A stretch of 64,000 bases of DNA from positions 377,439,054 to 377,503,053 of the forward strand of contig NC_053041.3 in assembly GCF_002575655.3 (NCBI RefSeq), in the 5' to 3' direction. The position numbers and the translations under genes were made by a program. The notes beneath the pieces are model-generated. The model searched no databases and was not told the origin of the DNA. It worked only from the letters and a program-made list of their open reading frames with translations. Each line of letters begins with the position of its first letter. Position 1 is the first letter of the stretch. Source of the stretch: Aegilops tauschii subsp. strangulata (lineage: Eukaryota; Streptophyta; Magnoliopsida; Poales; Poaceae). Below, one piece after another: positions 1 to 11,351 of the stretch.

Positions 1-609
1 AAATTCATCTTCATAAATATTGGCAGCATGGCCACAAGAATAGCAAGCATCATGTTCATCAAGGGATATTTCAATCAAATCATCGGAATCACAATTATCT
101 ATAGATTCATGCGTATCATTATTTTCTTCCAAAGCAACGGTCATTCTCTCAATAAATTCTTTGACATAGACATTATGAGCATAGTTTTCATAGCAATATT
201 TAAGTATGTCAAAATTTTCAGATTCGTAGAGAGTAATATCATACTTTTCAATCAAAGAAGCACCCTTAAAAGCAACAAATTCTTCAATTGCTTCGATATC
301 ATAGTAACTATAAACACCTTTAGCATAAGAAGATAAGATTTCATTGCCATTAAACTCACATAGGTAGGGAAGGTGTGTTTTAGGGTTCTTAGAGCAACAA
401 ATAAAATCACAAATTTCACAAAGATTCCAAGCATAACATAGCAATCTGTTTATTTGATTCCATAAGAGTTTCCCTTTTTCAGACAAACGGTGACGCACAA
501 AATGAGCATGCTCATCTAAAGATTTCCCATCAACTAGGCTAGTTGGGGTTTCAGCACGAGCGCATAAGGATCGAAGATGATCCAAGTAGAATACTTTAAG
601 TGGATCCAT
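1..609 (-). CDS. Gag-position ORF of a minus-strand Gypsy element, partial (runs off left edge)
   Basis: Reading leftwards from an ATG at 609-607, the frame is open for 203 codons with no stop and continues past the window edge, so it has no visible end. The protein starts MDPLKVFYLDHLRSL and holds a CDICDFICC cluster (about residues 80-88) and CYSCGH near residue 193. It is acidic and rich in Glu, Asp and Tyr, without membrane segments. It lies about 270 bases after the primer-binding site (881-898), which is the usual place of gag. It does not resemble a canonical Gypsy gag with a CCHC knuckle. I recall similar reading frames in abundant wheat Gypsy elements, possibly non-autonomous ones, but cannot assign a domain. 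What is seen is the long clean frame and its position; a retroelement structural role is inference. Confidence 0.6.
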   Translation of the reverse strand, partial: MDPLKVFYLDHLRSLCARAETPTSLVDGKSLDEHAHFVRHRLSEKGKLLWNQINRLLCYAWNLCEICDFICCSKNPKTHLPYLCEFNGNEILSSYAKGVYSYYDIEAIEEFVAFKGASLIEKYDITLYESENFDILKYCYENYAHNVYVKEFIERMTVALEENNDTHESIDNCDSDDLIEISLDEHDACYSCGHAANIYEDEF

Positions 610-810
610 ATCAATAGATTTTCAGCAAGCGAAGATGCAAGCATATAGAAGGTACATGGCAACACGAGCAAACAAAAGGACGAACGGAAGAAGGGCGAAT
701 AAAACGGCAGGGGTGAAGGGGGACAGGAAAACGAGAGGCAAATGGCAAATAATGTAATGCGGGAGATAAGGGTTTGTGATGGGTACTTGGTATGTTGACT
801 TTTGTGTAGA

Positions 811-898
811 CTCCCCGGCAACAGCGCCAGAAATGGCTCGTTGTCGGGAGTCCAAATCTTGACTTGACCTTGTGTAAGCCTCCCCGGCAACGGCGCCA
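811..898 (-). other. Gypsy primer-binding site, present twice
   Basis: The functional-looking PBS is at 881-898 (minus strand TGGCGCCGTTGCCGGGGA), 11 bases inside the LTR end at 910. A second, near-identical copy (one changed base in the core) lies at 811-828, about 69 bases further into the element, with partly matching flanks (ttgact...tgtgtaagc / tgtgtagac). This looks like a short tandem duplication of the PBS region. Confidence 0.7.
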
Positions 899-909
899 GA
901 AATCCTTCT

Positions 910-2493
910 TGCTACCTCTTGAGCACTGCGTTGGTTTTCCCTTGAAGAGGAAAGGGTGATGCAGCAAAGTAGCGTAAGTATTTCCCTCAGTTTTTGAGAA
1001 CCAAGGTATCAATCCAGTAGGAGGCCACGCACGAGTCCCTCGCACCTACACAAACAAATAAATCCTCGCAACCAACGCGATAAGGGGTTGTCAATCTCTA
1101 CACGGTCACTTACGAGAGTGAGATCTGATAGATATGATAGGATAATATTTTTGGTATTTTTATGATAAAGATGCAAAGTAAAGTAAACAAAATAAAAAGG
1201 GCAATGGAAATAGCTTGTTGTCGGGAGATTAAATATGATGGAAAATAGACCCGGGGGCCATAGGTTTCACTAGTGGCTTCTCTCAAGAGCATAAGTATTT
1301 ACGGTGGGTGAACAAATTACTGTTGAGCAATTGACAGAATTGAGCATAGTTATGAGAATATCTAGGTATGATCATGTATATAGGCATCACGTCCGAGACA
1401 AGTAGACCGACTCCTGCCTGCATCTACTACTATTACTCCACACATCGACCGCTATCCAGCATGCATCTAGAGTATTAAGTTCATAAGAACAGAGTAACGC
1501 TCTAAGCAAGATGACATGATGTAGAGGGATAAACTCATGCAATATGATATAAACCCCATCTTGTTATCCTCGATGGCAACAATACAATACGTGCCTTGCT
1601 GCCCCTACTGTCACTGGGAAAGGACATCGCAAGATTGAACCCAAAGCTAAGCACTTCTCCCATTGCAAGAAAGATCAATCTAGTAGGCCAAACCAAACTG
1701 ATAATTCAAATAGAGTTGCAAACATAACCAATCATACATAAAAGAATTCGGAGAAGATTCAAATATTGTTCATAGATAAACTTGATCATAAACCCACAAT
1801 TCATCGGTCTCAACAAACACACCGCAAAAGAAGATTACATCGAATAGATCTCCACAAGAGAGGGGGAGAACATTGTATTGAGATCCAAAAAGAGAGAAGA
1901 AGCCATCTAGCTAATAACTATGGACCCGAAGGTCTGAGGTAAACTACTCACACTTCATCGGAGAGGCTATGGTGTTGATGTAGAAGCTCTCCGTGATGGA
2001 TGCCCCCTCCGGCGGAGCTCCGGAACAGGCCCCAAGATGGGATCTCACGGGTACAGAAGGTTGCGGCGGTGGAATTAGGTTTTTGGCTCCGTATCTGGTA
2101 GTTTGGGGGTACGTAGGTATATATAGGAGGAAGAAGTACGTCGGTGGAGCAACGTGGGGCCCACGAGGGTGGAGGGCGTGCCCAGGGGGTAGGCGCGCCC
2201 CCTACCTCGTGCCCTCCTGGTTGATGTCTTGACGTATGGTCCAAGTCCTCTAGATCACGGTCGTTCCGAAAATCACATTCCCGAAGGTTTCATTCCATTT
2301 GGACTCCGTTTGATATTCTTTTTCTTCGAAACTCTGAAGTAGGCAAAAAACAGCAATTCTGGGCTGGGCCTCCGGTTAATAGGTTAGTCCCAAAAATAAT
2401 ATAAAAGTGTATAATAAAGCCCATTAATGTCCAAAACAGAATATATTATAGCATGGAACAATCAAAAATTATAGATACGTTGGAGACGTATCA
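910..2493 (-). mobile_element. Gypsy LTR (5' LTR of minus-strand element), 1584 bp
   Basis: The right edge reads as TGATACGTCTCCAACGTATC on the minus strand, a very common Triticeae Gypsy LTR start. The left edge is TGCTAC (minus strand ...GTAGCA), followed 11 bases later by the PBS, which makes this the 5' LTR. The length equals that of the plus-strand LTR at 50214-51797. A TATA-like run sits at 2118-2125 and a GC-rich hairpin with arms CACGAGG/CCTCGTG (2162-2168, 2205-2211) lies just upstream of it. The 5 bases to the right are GTACA; the matching duplicate would lie beyond the left window edge. The family name is not assigned. Confidence 0.85.
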
Positions 2494-2797
2494 GTACACC
2501 GCCGGAGGCATTCATAAAGAGTCATATTTTGTTCTAAGTATCGAGTTGTAATCATTGAGTTGTAAATAAATAGAAGTGTGATGATCATCATTAATAGAGC
2601 ATTGTCCCAAATAAAAAAAGAGAAAGGACAAATAAAAAAAGGAAAGGCCCAAAAAAAGAGAAAAAAGAGAAAAAAAAGGGACAATGCTACTATCCTTTTT
2701 CCACACTTGTGCTTCAAAGTAGCACCAAGATCTTTACGATAGAGAGTCTCTTGTTTTGTCACTTTCATATACTAGTGGGAATTTTTCATTATAGAGC
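2494..2797 (+). mobile_element. Fragment of Gypsy 3' internal region
   Basis: This is a purine-rich, non-coding stretch with long A/G runs (about 2605-2690) and a tail (ACTAGTGGGAATTTTTCATT) that also occurs, in degenerate form and opposite orientation, near 45060-45200, next to another Gypsy LTR. It therefore looks like the spacer between integrase and 3' LTR of a Gypsy element in plus orientation. It is cut on the left by the LTR ending at 2493 and on the right by the Copia sequence that starts abruptly near 2797. Confidence 0.6.
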
Positions 2798-3076
2798 CTA
2801 GCATATGCAGATATGGCCTCGGAACACTGAGACCGAAAGGTCGAACGTGAATCATATAGTAGATATGATCAACATAGTGATGTTCACCATTGAAAACTAC
2901 TCCATCTCACGTGATGATCAGGCATGGTTTAGTTGATATGGATCACGTGATCATTTAGATGACTAGAGAGATGTCTATCTAAGTGGGAGTTCTTAAGTAA
3001 TATGATTAATTGAACTTTAATTTATCATGAACTTAGTACCTGATAGTATTTTGCATGTCTATGTTGTTGTAGATCA

Positions 3077-4089
3077 ATGGCCCGTGCTACCGTTCCTTTG
3101 TTTTTTTGATATGTTCCTAGAGAAAAATAAGTTGAAAGATGTTAGTACCAATGATGCGGACTAGCTTTGTGATCTGAGGATTATCCTCATTGCTGCACAA
3201 AAGTATTATGTCCTTGATGCACCGCTATGTGACAGACCTATTACAGGAGCAGATGCAGACGTTATGAATGTTTGGCAAGCTCGGTATGATGACTACTTGA
3301 TAGTTTAGTGCACCAGGCTTTACGGCTTAGAACCGGGACTTCAAAAATGTTTTGAATGACACAAAGCATATGAGATGTTCCAAGAGTTGAAATTGGTATT
3401 TCAGACTCATACCCGTGTTAAGAGGTATGAGACCTCTGACAAGTACTTTGCCTGCAAGATGGAGGAGAGTAGCTCAACCAGTGAGCATGTGCTCAGAATG
3501 TCTGAGTTCTACAATCGCTTGAATCAAGTGGGAGTTAATCCTCCAGATAAGATAGAGATTGTCATAATTCTCTAGTCACTATCACCAAGTTACTAGAACT
3601 TCGTGATGAACTATAATATGCAAGGGATGATGAAAACTAGTCCCGAGCTCTTCGCGATGCTGAAATCGGCGAAAGTAGAAATGAAGAAAAACATCAAGTG
3701 TTGATGGTTGACAAGACCACTAGTTTCAAGTAAAAGGGCAAGGGAAAGAAAGGGAACTTCAAGAAGAATGGCAAGCAAGTTGCCACTCCCATGAAGAAGC
3801 CCAAAGCTAGACCCAAGCCTGAAACTGAGTGCTTCTACTTCAAAGGAAATGGTCACTGGAAGCGGAACTGCCCCAAATACTTGGCGGATAAGAAGGATGG
3901 CAAAGTGAACAAAAGTATATATGATAATGATATACATGTTATTGTTGTGTAGTTTACTAGTGTTCATAGTAGCCCCTGGGTATTTGATACTGGTTCAGTT
4001 GCTATGATTAGTAACTCGAAACAGGACTTACAAAATGAACAAAGACAAGTTGAGGGCGAGGTGACGATGTGTGTTGGAAATGATTCCAA
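3077..4089 (+). pseudogene. Copia gag and start of protease, decayed
   Basis: The gag start is the ATG at 3077 (MARATVP). Recognisable pieces follow in shifting frames: a UBN2-type gag middle (3375-3575, with KRYETSDKYFACKMEE), a basic stretch, then a zinc knuckle at about 3829-3872. The knuckle should be C-x2-C-x4-H-x4-C but reads CFYFKGNGHWKRNC, with the second Cys replaced by Phe. Around 3982-3990 the protease active site DTGS is still visible after PWVF. The frame is broken by several stops (for example near 3306 and 3573). The region ends at a clean insertion of a solo LTR at 4095. Confidence 0.75.
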
Positions 4090-4094
4090 GGTTG

Positions 4095-6816
4095 TGTAAC
4101 ATCCCAAATTTTCAATTTGGTATGTTATACATAGATCATCATTGCATATCATATTTTATTGCATTTTGACAAATCCTCGATAAATCCTAAGCAACTCAAG
4201 GACCCTCGGAGAGAGTTGGGGATTTTCTCGAATTTTCATATTTGATTTTCATCAAATTATAAAACGAGGATTTTGGTTTTAAATATTTTCTCTCCGGAAA
4301 AATATTTCATTTTAAAATAAACGAGAGGAGAAAATATGACTTCTCCAAAACAATTGAAATACTGGAGGAAAAGTGTTAAAATCATTTATTGGATTTTATT
4401 CGGATTTGATTTGCAAATTTTATTTGCATTAAAAAAATATTGCATATTTTCAAAATTTTATTTTTGTGTTAAAAAAATGTTCACCCTATTCTAGATTTTC
4501 TAACTAGACGGGGAAAATTTATTTTATCTTTTTTGGACTTTTATTTTTTTCTACGAATATTTTTCCGCAGAATGTATTTAAAAAAAATGCGCAGCGCCCG
4601 CCTGGGCCGAGGCCCAGCCGAAGCCAGGCCGGCCCGCCCGCGGGATCTCCTTCCCCAGCACGCCCCGCCGCCGCGCCGTGTCCATGGCGGACACGGGAGC
4701 CGCCCCGCTCGGCTTGCCCCCTCCCCAAGCCGCCGGACCCCCCTTCTATATATATACCCCCCCTCTCCTCCTCCTCTCACCCCGCCGCCCGCACCCGCAC
4801 TCGCCGCCGCCGGAGCCGGAGCTCGAGCCCGCGCCGCCGCCGCCTTGCACTCGCCGCCCCGAGCCCCGAGCCGCCCGCTGCGCCCGCCGCCCTCGCCGGA
4901 GTCGCCGGAGCCCCGCCGGAGCCCGTCCCCGAGGTAGCCGCACCTCGCCTCGTTGCCGGTTTTTGTTAAAAAAAACCGTTCGTTTAAAAAAACCCTAGAC
5001 CGGTCTTTTTTTTGGTTTTGTTATTTTGTGAGCGTTCACCGAACCGTTTGTTTTAACGAACGCGTTCGTCGGATTTTCTCTGTTAACGAACGTCCGTTCT
5101 TTAACCGTTCGTCCGTTTTTCTTTTTCGTCGGATTTTTCTGCGATTATCTCAGATTCGATTTCTGATCGAATCTTTGTTTCTGTTTAACTTTTCGCTCGT
5201 TTATCGGAATCAGGCGATTCAAACGCCTAGAGTTTCGTCTCGAAATTCTCTTTCCGTTTAACCTACTCAAACAAGTTTTTGCTACTGTAAAATTTGACCT
5301 AGATCCAGATTAGTAAACGAAGCTTGTTTCTTTCACCGTTTGACTTTCGTTGCTTCGTTCGAGTTGATTCTTTTTGCAAACCGGAGTTCTTAAGTTGAAC
5401 TTTCTGGTTGGATCTTTCATTCGAGTTTTACCTGTGCATTAGATGAGTACTTATTGTTTGCTTGTTTGTTTGCGATAGAGTACCCGGAGTGTGCCGCTTG
5501 TTACTTCGAATCGCTAGGTTTTGCGGATCTTCAGCAAGGCAAGTAACACTTTGATCATACCTTCCATACCCAGTTTTTATTGCATTAGATCTATTCCTCA
5601 AACATTGGATGATTAGGATCTAAATAAATTGTGGGTATTGGGAAGTAGTTGAGGTAGTACCTATTACCTGTTTTGTTTATCAAACCCTTGGGAGTTACTT
5701 CTACGTTGCTATTATATTGCCATGCTATGCTCGTAGACGTGGATTGGGTTTGAGAGATTTCATGACAGATGTGAGATTGTTAATTAATGGTTTACTTAAG
5801 GTGGCAACTAAAACTCACATCTGGGTGGATTGAGGTATCTGGGTATTCCAGGATTGCCTGTTTTTCTTTTGGACCGCCACCCAGGTTCAAAGGGATCATG
5901 AGATTATTCATGCTAGAAACTTCCGTGTGCAGCCGCAAGCTATTATGGGCTCTAGCATAGTTGACTAAGTTGTGTGAACTCTTACAGTGGTAGACTAGCA
6001 GATGTAGGGGAAAGTAGGTGTAACTGTCTACCCATACGTAAGGTGCAAACACTTCTGAAAGACTGTGTCTCAGTCATCCGTTTCTCAAACATCATGCAGT
6101 GCGAGAATCAAGCGGAGGCGATCGAGTCTTGTGGGGAAAAGTGCGCAAACCTCTGTAGAGTGTACAAACTAATCATGGTTAGCCGTGTCCTCGGTTATGG
6201 ACAACTTGAGTATCTAGTACTTGGATTATCATGTGAACCTCATCACCATGTTACTTTTAATTAATTTTGTTGGGTTAATAATGATTCTTAATTGGGATTG
6301 AGATGCTGTCAACCATCTCAATGTTTCACAACCACCATGATAGTTAAATAAAATTTATTCCTTTGAAGTAGGGAAAAATTGGCTTTTCACAAAACTGTAA
6401 CCATAGAGCTTTCCACCAGCCATATATGCATGTAGTATAGCATTATTATTGTTCATTACTCTCTATGTGTTACTTTGCCAGCATATTCCATGTGCTGACC
6501 CGTTTTCGGGCTGCAACGTTTCATGTTGCAGACTTTTCAGACGACGAGTAAGGTGCCTTAGGTCGTGGTCTTATACTCAGTGATGCCGCTAGAGTTGATG
6601 GACTCACTTATCTTCCAAGTCTTCCGCTGTTATCGTTTTTAGATGGCCTTAAGCCATATTTATCATACTTATTCTCTTTGGAGATATTCGATGTAATAAG
6701 TGTGTGATTGCTACTCTATTATAAATCCTCCATTTGTACTGTGCGTGTCAGCATTACTGATCCAGGGATGACACTGGTGCACAGCAGCACAGACCATTTG
6801 AGGTCTGGTCGCTACA
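4095..6816 (+). mobile_element. Solo LTR, 2722 bp, with perfect 5 bp target duplication
   Basis: The element begins TGTAACATCCC and ends GGTCGCTACA (TGTA...TACA). It is flanked by the direct repeat GGTTG at 4090-4094 and 6817-6821, and removing it rejoins the Copia protease region. It has no coding region, PBS or second LTR, so it is a solo LTR produced by intra-element recombination. The orientation is taken from the promoter-like layout: an AT-rich first part, a TATATATATA at 4747-4756 and a very GC-rich CCG-repeat stretch (4590-4950) that would be the transcribed leader. I recognise the start as frequent in wheat but cannot name the family. Confidence 0.9.
4747..4756 (+). promoter_or_regulatory. 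TATA box of the solo LTR
   Basis: A ten-base alternating TATATATATA stands alone in an otherwise GC-rich block (4590-4950). The C/CCG-rich sequence immediately downstream resembles a plant 5' leader. This would mark the U3/R boundary of the LTR at about 30 bases further on. No transcript evidence is available. Confidence 0.55.
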
Positions 6817-7016
6817 GGTTGATATGATCACCATCGCACACTCCCTTTACCTTCGGGATTAGTGTTGAACCTAAAATAAACGTTATTTGGTGTTTGCGTT
6901 GAGCATAATATGATTGGATCACGTTTATTGCAATACGGTTATTCATTTAAGTCAAAGAATAATTGTTATTCTGTTTACATGAATAAAACCTTCTGTGGTC
7001 ATACACCCAAGGTGAA

Positions 7017-8161
7017 TTGTTTATTATTCTCGATCATAGTGATACACATATTCATAATATTGAAGCCAAAAGATGCAAAGTTAATAATGATAGTGCAACT
7101 TATTTATGGCACTGCCATTTAGGTCATATTGGTGTAAAGCACATGAATAAACTCCATGTTGATGGGCTTTTGGAATCACTTGATTATAATAATTTGATGC
7201 TTGCGAACCGTGCCTCATGGGCAAGATGACTAAGACTCTGTTCCCCGGAACAACGGAGCGAGCCACTGACTTATTGGAAATAATACATACCGATGTATGT
7301 TGTCCGATGAGTGTTGAGGCTCGCGGCGGGTATCGTTATTTTCTGACCTTCACAGATGATTTGAGCAGATATGGGTATATCTACATAATGAAACACAAGT
7401 CTGAAACATTTGAAAAGTTCAAAGAATTTCAGAGTGAAGTTGAGAATCATCGTAACAAGAAAATAAAGTTTCTACAATCTGATCGCAGAGGTGAATATTT
7501 GAGTTACGAGTTTGGCCTTCATTTGAAACAATGTGGAATAGTTTCGCTACTCACGCCACCTGGAACACCACAATGTAATGGTGTGTCCAAACATCGTAAC
7601 CATACTTTATTAGATATAGTGCGATCTATAATGTCTCTTACCGATTTACCACTATCATTTTGGGGTTATGCATTAGAGACAGCTGCATTCACCTTAAATA
7701 GGGCACCATCTAAATCCGTTGAGACGACACCATATGAACTATGGTTTAGCAAGAAACCTAAGCTATCGTTTCTTAAAGTTTGGGGCTGTGATGCTTATGT
7801 GAAAAAGTTTCAACGTGATAAGCTCGAACCCAAATCAGAGAAATGCGTCTTCATAGGATACCCAAAGGAAACTGTTGGGTACACCTCCTATCACAGATCC
7901 GAAGGCAAGATATTCATTGCTAAGAAAGGATCCTTTCTAGAGAAGAAGTTTCTCTCGAAAGAAGTGAGTGGGAGGAATGTAGAACTTGATGAGGTAATTG
8001 TACCTTCTCCCGAATTGGAAAGTAGTTCATCACAGAAATCAGTTCCAGTGATTCCTACACCAATTAGTGAGGAAGCTAATGATGATGATCATGAACCTTC
8101 AGATCAAGTTACTAACGAACCTCGTAGGTCGAGTATGGTCCGCACCAGAGTGGTACAGTAA
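7017..8161 (+). pseudogene. Copia GAG-pre-integrase and integrase core, catalytic Glu lost
   Basis: The GAG-pre-integrase domain (WHCHLGHIGVKHMNKLH) lies at about 7108-7160. The integrase core follows in an open frame of 314 codons from 7217 to 8161. Within that frame the catalytic triad can be read: Asp26 (HTDVC) and Asp89 (QSDRRGEY), then residue 125 in NGVSKHRN, exactly 35 residues after Asp89, where the catalytic Glu should be. It is Lys. The conserved RGGEY is also RRGEY. The Copia C-terminal WGCDAYVKK and FIGYP motifs are present. A frameshift near 7200 separates the two domains. The long open frame suggests moderate age, but the integrase could not be active. Confidence 0.85.
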
Positions 8162-9420
8162 TCCTTTCTGTAAGTCATGTTACTAGACCATGACGAACCT
8201 ATGAACTACGAGGAAGCGATGATGAGCCCAGATTCCGCGAAATGGCTTGAGGCCATGAAATCTGAGATGGGATCCATGTATGAGAACAAAGTATGGACTT
8301 TGATTGACTTGCCCGATGATTGGCGAGCCATTGAGAATAAATGGATCTTCAAGAGGATGACGGACGCTGATAGTAGTGTTACTATCTACAAAGCTCGAAT
8401 TGCCGCAAAAAGTTTTCGACAAGTTCAAGGTGTTGACTATGATAAGATTTTCTCACTTGTAGCGATGCTTAAGTCTGTCCAAATCATGTTAGCAATTGCC
8501 ACATTTTATGAAATCTGGCAAATGGATGTCAAAACTGCATTCCTTAAATGGATTTCTTAAAGAGGAGTTGTATATGATGTAACAAGAAGGTTTGTCAATC
8601 CTAAAGGTGCTAACAAAGTGTGCAAGCTCCAGCGATCCATCTATGGACTGGTGCAAGCATCTCGGAGTTGGAATATACGCTTTGATAAAGTGATCAAAGC
8701 ATATGGTTTTATACAGACTTTTGGTGAAGCCTGTATTTATTGGGAGCACTAAAACCTTTCTGATAAACATATGTGAATGACATATTGTTGATCAGAAATG
8801 ATGTAGAATTTTCTGGAAAGCATAAAGGAGTGTTTGAAAGGATTTTTTCAAAGAAATACCTCAGTGAAGCTACTTACATATTAGGCATCAAGATCTATAA
8901 AGATAGATCAAGACGCTTGATAAGATTTTCAATGAGTACATACCTTGATAAGATTTTGAAGAAGTTCAAAATGGATCTGTCAAAGAAGGAGTTCTTTCCT
9001 AAGTTGTAAGGTGTGAAGTTGAGTAAAGACTCAAAACCCGACCACGACCGAAAATAGAAAGAGAATGAAAAGTCATTCCCTTTGCCTCAGTCATAGGTTC
9101 TATAAAGTATGCTATGATGTGTACCAGACCTATTGTATACCTTAATATGATTTTGGCAAGGAGTACAATAGTAATCTAGGAGTAGATCACTGGACAGCGG
9201 TCAAAATTACCCTTAGAGGACTAACGAAATATTTCTCGGTTATGGACGTGACAAAAAGTTCGTCGTAAAGGGTTATGTCGATGCAAGCTTTGACACCGAT
9301 CCGGATAACTCTGAGTCTCAATCTGTATACATATTGAAAGTGGGAGTGATTAGCTAGAGTAGCTCCATGTAGAGCACTGTAGACATAGAAAATTTTCAAA
9401 ATACATACGGCTCTGAATGT
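8162..9420 (+). pseudogene. Copia reverse transcriptase and RNase H relic
   Basis: The RT domain opens at about 8177 with NYEEAMMSPDSAKWLEAM and continues through WIFKRMTDAD and IWQMDVKTAFL (motif A, Asp present) to 8560, where a frameshift occurs. The YVDD active site reads YVND (codons at 8770-8781), so one catalytic Asp is Asn. A further piece (8773-9009) carries YILGIKIYKDRSRRLI. The RNase H part beyond 9010 is barely recognisable (KGYVDASFDTDPD at about 9270-9310). There are multiple frameshifts and stops. Confidence 0.8.
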
Positions 9421-9476
9421 GGCATACCTGTTGACTAAACTTCTCTCACAAGCAAAACATGATCACTCTTTGGGTG

Positions 9477-9634
9477 TTAATCACATAGCGATGTGAACTA
9501 GATTATTGACTCTAGTAAACCCTTTGGGTATTAGTCACATGGAGATGTGAACTAATCACATAAAGATGTGGACTATTGGTGTTAATCACATGACGATGTG
9601 AACTAGATTATTGACTCTAGTGCAAGTGGGAGAC
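9477..9634 (+). repeat. Copia tail minisatellite and polypurine tract
   Basis: Short repeats built on TCACATgnngATGTGAACTA recur four times between 9477 and 9605, two of them followed by the same GATTATTGACTCTAG. Each carries a small CACAT...ATGTG palindrome. The polypurine tract AAGTGGGAGAC (9624-9634) directly precedes the 3' LTR. This layout is typical of WIS/Angela elements. Confidence 0.7.
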
Positions 9635-11351
9635 TGAAGGAAATATTCCCTAGAGGCAATAATAAAGTTGTTATTTATATTTCCTTATATCATGATAAAT
9701 GTTTATTATTCATGCTATAATTGTATTAACCTGAAACTTAGTACATGTGGATACATAGACAAAACAGAATGTCCCTAGTATGCCTCTACTTGACTAGCTC
9801 GTTAATCAAAGATGGTTAAGTTTCCTAACCATAGACATGTGTTGTCATTTGATGAACGGGATCACATCATTAGAGAATGATGTGATGGACAAGACCCATC
9901 CGTTAGCTTAGCATTAATGATCATTTAGTTTTTATTGCTATTGCTTTCTTCATGACTTATATATACATATTCCTCTGACTATGAGATTATGCAACTCCCG
10001 AATACCGGAGGAACACCTTGTGTGTTATCAAATGTCACAACGTAACTGGGTGATTATAAAGAAGCTCTACAGGTGTCTCCGAAGGTGTTTGTTGGGTTGG
10101 CATAGATCAAGATTAGAATTTGTCACTCCGAGTACCGGAGAGGTATCTCTGGGCCCTCTCGGTAATGCTCATCACTATAAGCCTTGCAAGCAATGTGACT
10201 AATGAGTTAGTTGTGGGATGATGCATTACGGAACGAGTAAAGAGACTTGCCGGTAACTAGATTGAACTAGGTATGATGATACCGACGATCGAATCTCGGG
10301 CAAGTAACATACCGATGACAAAGGGAACAACGTATGTTGTTATGCGGTTTGACCGATAAAGATCTTCGTAGAATATGTAGGAGCCAATATGAGCATCCAG
10401 GTTCCACTATTGGTTATTGACCGGAGATGTGTCTCGGTCATGTCTACATAGTTCTCGAACCTGTAGGGTCCGCACGCTTAATGTTCGATGACGGTTTGTG
10501 TTATGAGTTATGTGATTAGATGACCGAAGTTTGTTCGGAGTCCCGGATGAGATCACGGACATGGTCGAGACATAAATATTGATATATTGGACGATGTTAT
10601 TCGGACACCGGGTGAGTTCCGAGAGGTACCGGATAATTATCGGAGTGCCGGAGGGTTATCGGAATCCCCCAGGGGAACTAATGGGCCTTGATTGGCCTTA
10701 GTGGGGAGAGAGAAGGGCCACAAGGGGGCTGGCCGCCCCCTACCCCTTTGGTTCGAATTGGACTAGGGGAAGGGGGCGGCGCCCCCCTTTTCTTCCCTTC
10801 CTCCCCTCCCTTCCTTCTTCACCCTTTCCTCCAGGTGGAATCCTACTAGGACTTGGAGTCCTAGTAGGACTCCCCTCTCCTGGCGCGCCCTACAGGGGCC
10901 GGCCCGCCTCCCCCTCCCCTCCTTTATATACGGGGGCATGGGGGCACCCTAGAACATACAAGTTTCTCTTAAACGTGTGTGGTGCCCCCCTCCACAGTTA
11001 CACACCTCGGTCATATCATCGTAGTAGTTAGGCGAAGCCCTGCACTGGTAACTTCATCATCACCGTCGCCACGCCGTCGTGCTGACGGAACTCTCCCTCG
11101 GCCTCAACTGGATCAAGAGCTCGAGGGACGTCATCGAGCTGAACGTGTGCTGAATGCGGAGGTGTCGTATGTTCGGCGCTTGGATCGGTTGGATCACGAA
11201 GACATTCGACTACATCAACCGCATTACTAAACGCTTCCGCTTTCGGTCTACGAGGGTATATGGACACACTCTCCCCTCTCGTTGCTATGCATCTCCTAGA
11301 TAGATCTTGCGTGATCGTAGGAATTTTTTTGAAATACTGTGTTCCCCAACA
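9635..11351 (+). mobile_element. 3' LTR of the WIS/Angela-like Copia element, 1717 bp
   Basis: It starts TGAAGGAAATATTCCCTAG right after the polypurine tract and ends ATACTGTGTTCCCCAACA. A TATA-like TTTATATA (10922-10929) follows a C/T-rich and GC-rich block, and a polypyrimidine-rich CCCCTTTTCTTCCCTTCC stretch is upstream. The same LTR occurs in reverse as a solo LTR at 26699-28408. Sequence changes immediately at 11352 to minus-strand Gypsy internal DNA. Confidence 0.9.

Larger units (their letters stand above)
2797..11351 (+). mobile_element. WIS/Angela/BARE-1-like Copia element, 5'-truncated
   Basis: Order on the plus strand: leader (2797-3076), gag and protease relics (3077-4089), a solo LTR insertion (4095-6816), then GAG-pre-integrase, integrase, RT and RNase H relics (6822-9420), tail repeats, polypurine tract and 3' LTR (9635-11351). 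The order integrase before RT is diagnostic of Copia. No 5' LTR or PBS is present: sequence switches from a Gypsy tail to mid-leader at about 2797, so roughly the first third of the element has been lost. Many stops and frameshifts show it is dead. Confidence 0.85.

Noticed and set aside
28..336. Plus-strand ORF of 102 codons
   Set aside because: It lies opposite the long open minus-strand frame (1-609), which starts a proper distance from the PBS. The plus-strand reading has no protein-like features.
4533..4998. Pro/Arg-rich ORFs in the GC-rich part of the solo LTR
   Set aside because: They come from CCG-repeat composition on both strands. The LTR has no coding role and no homology was recognised.
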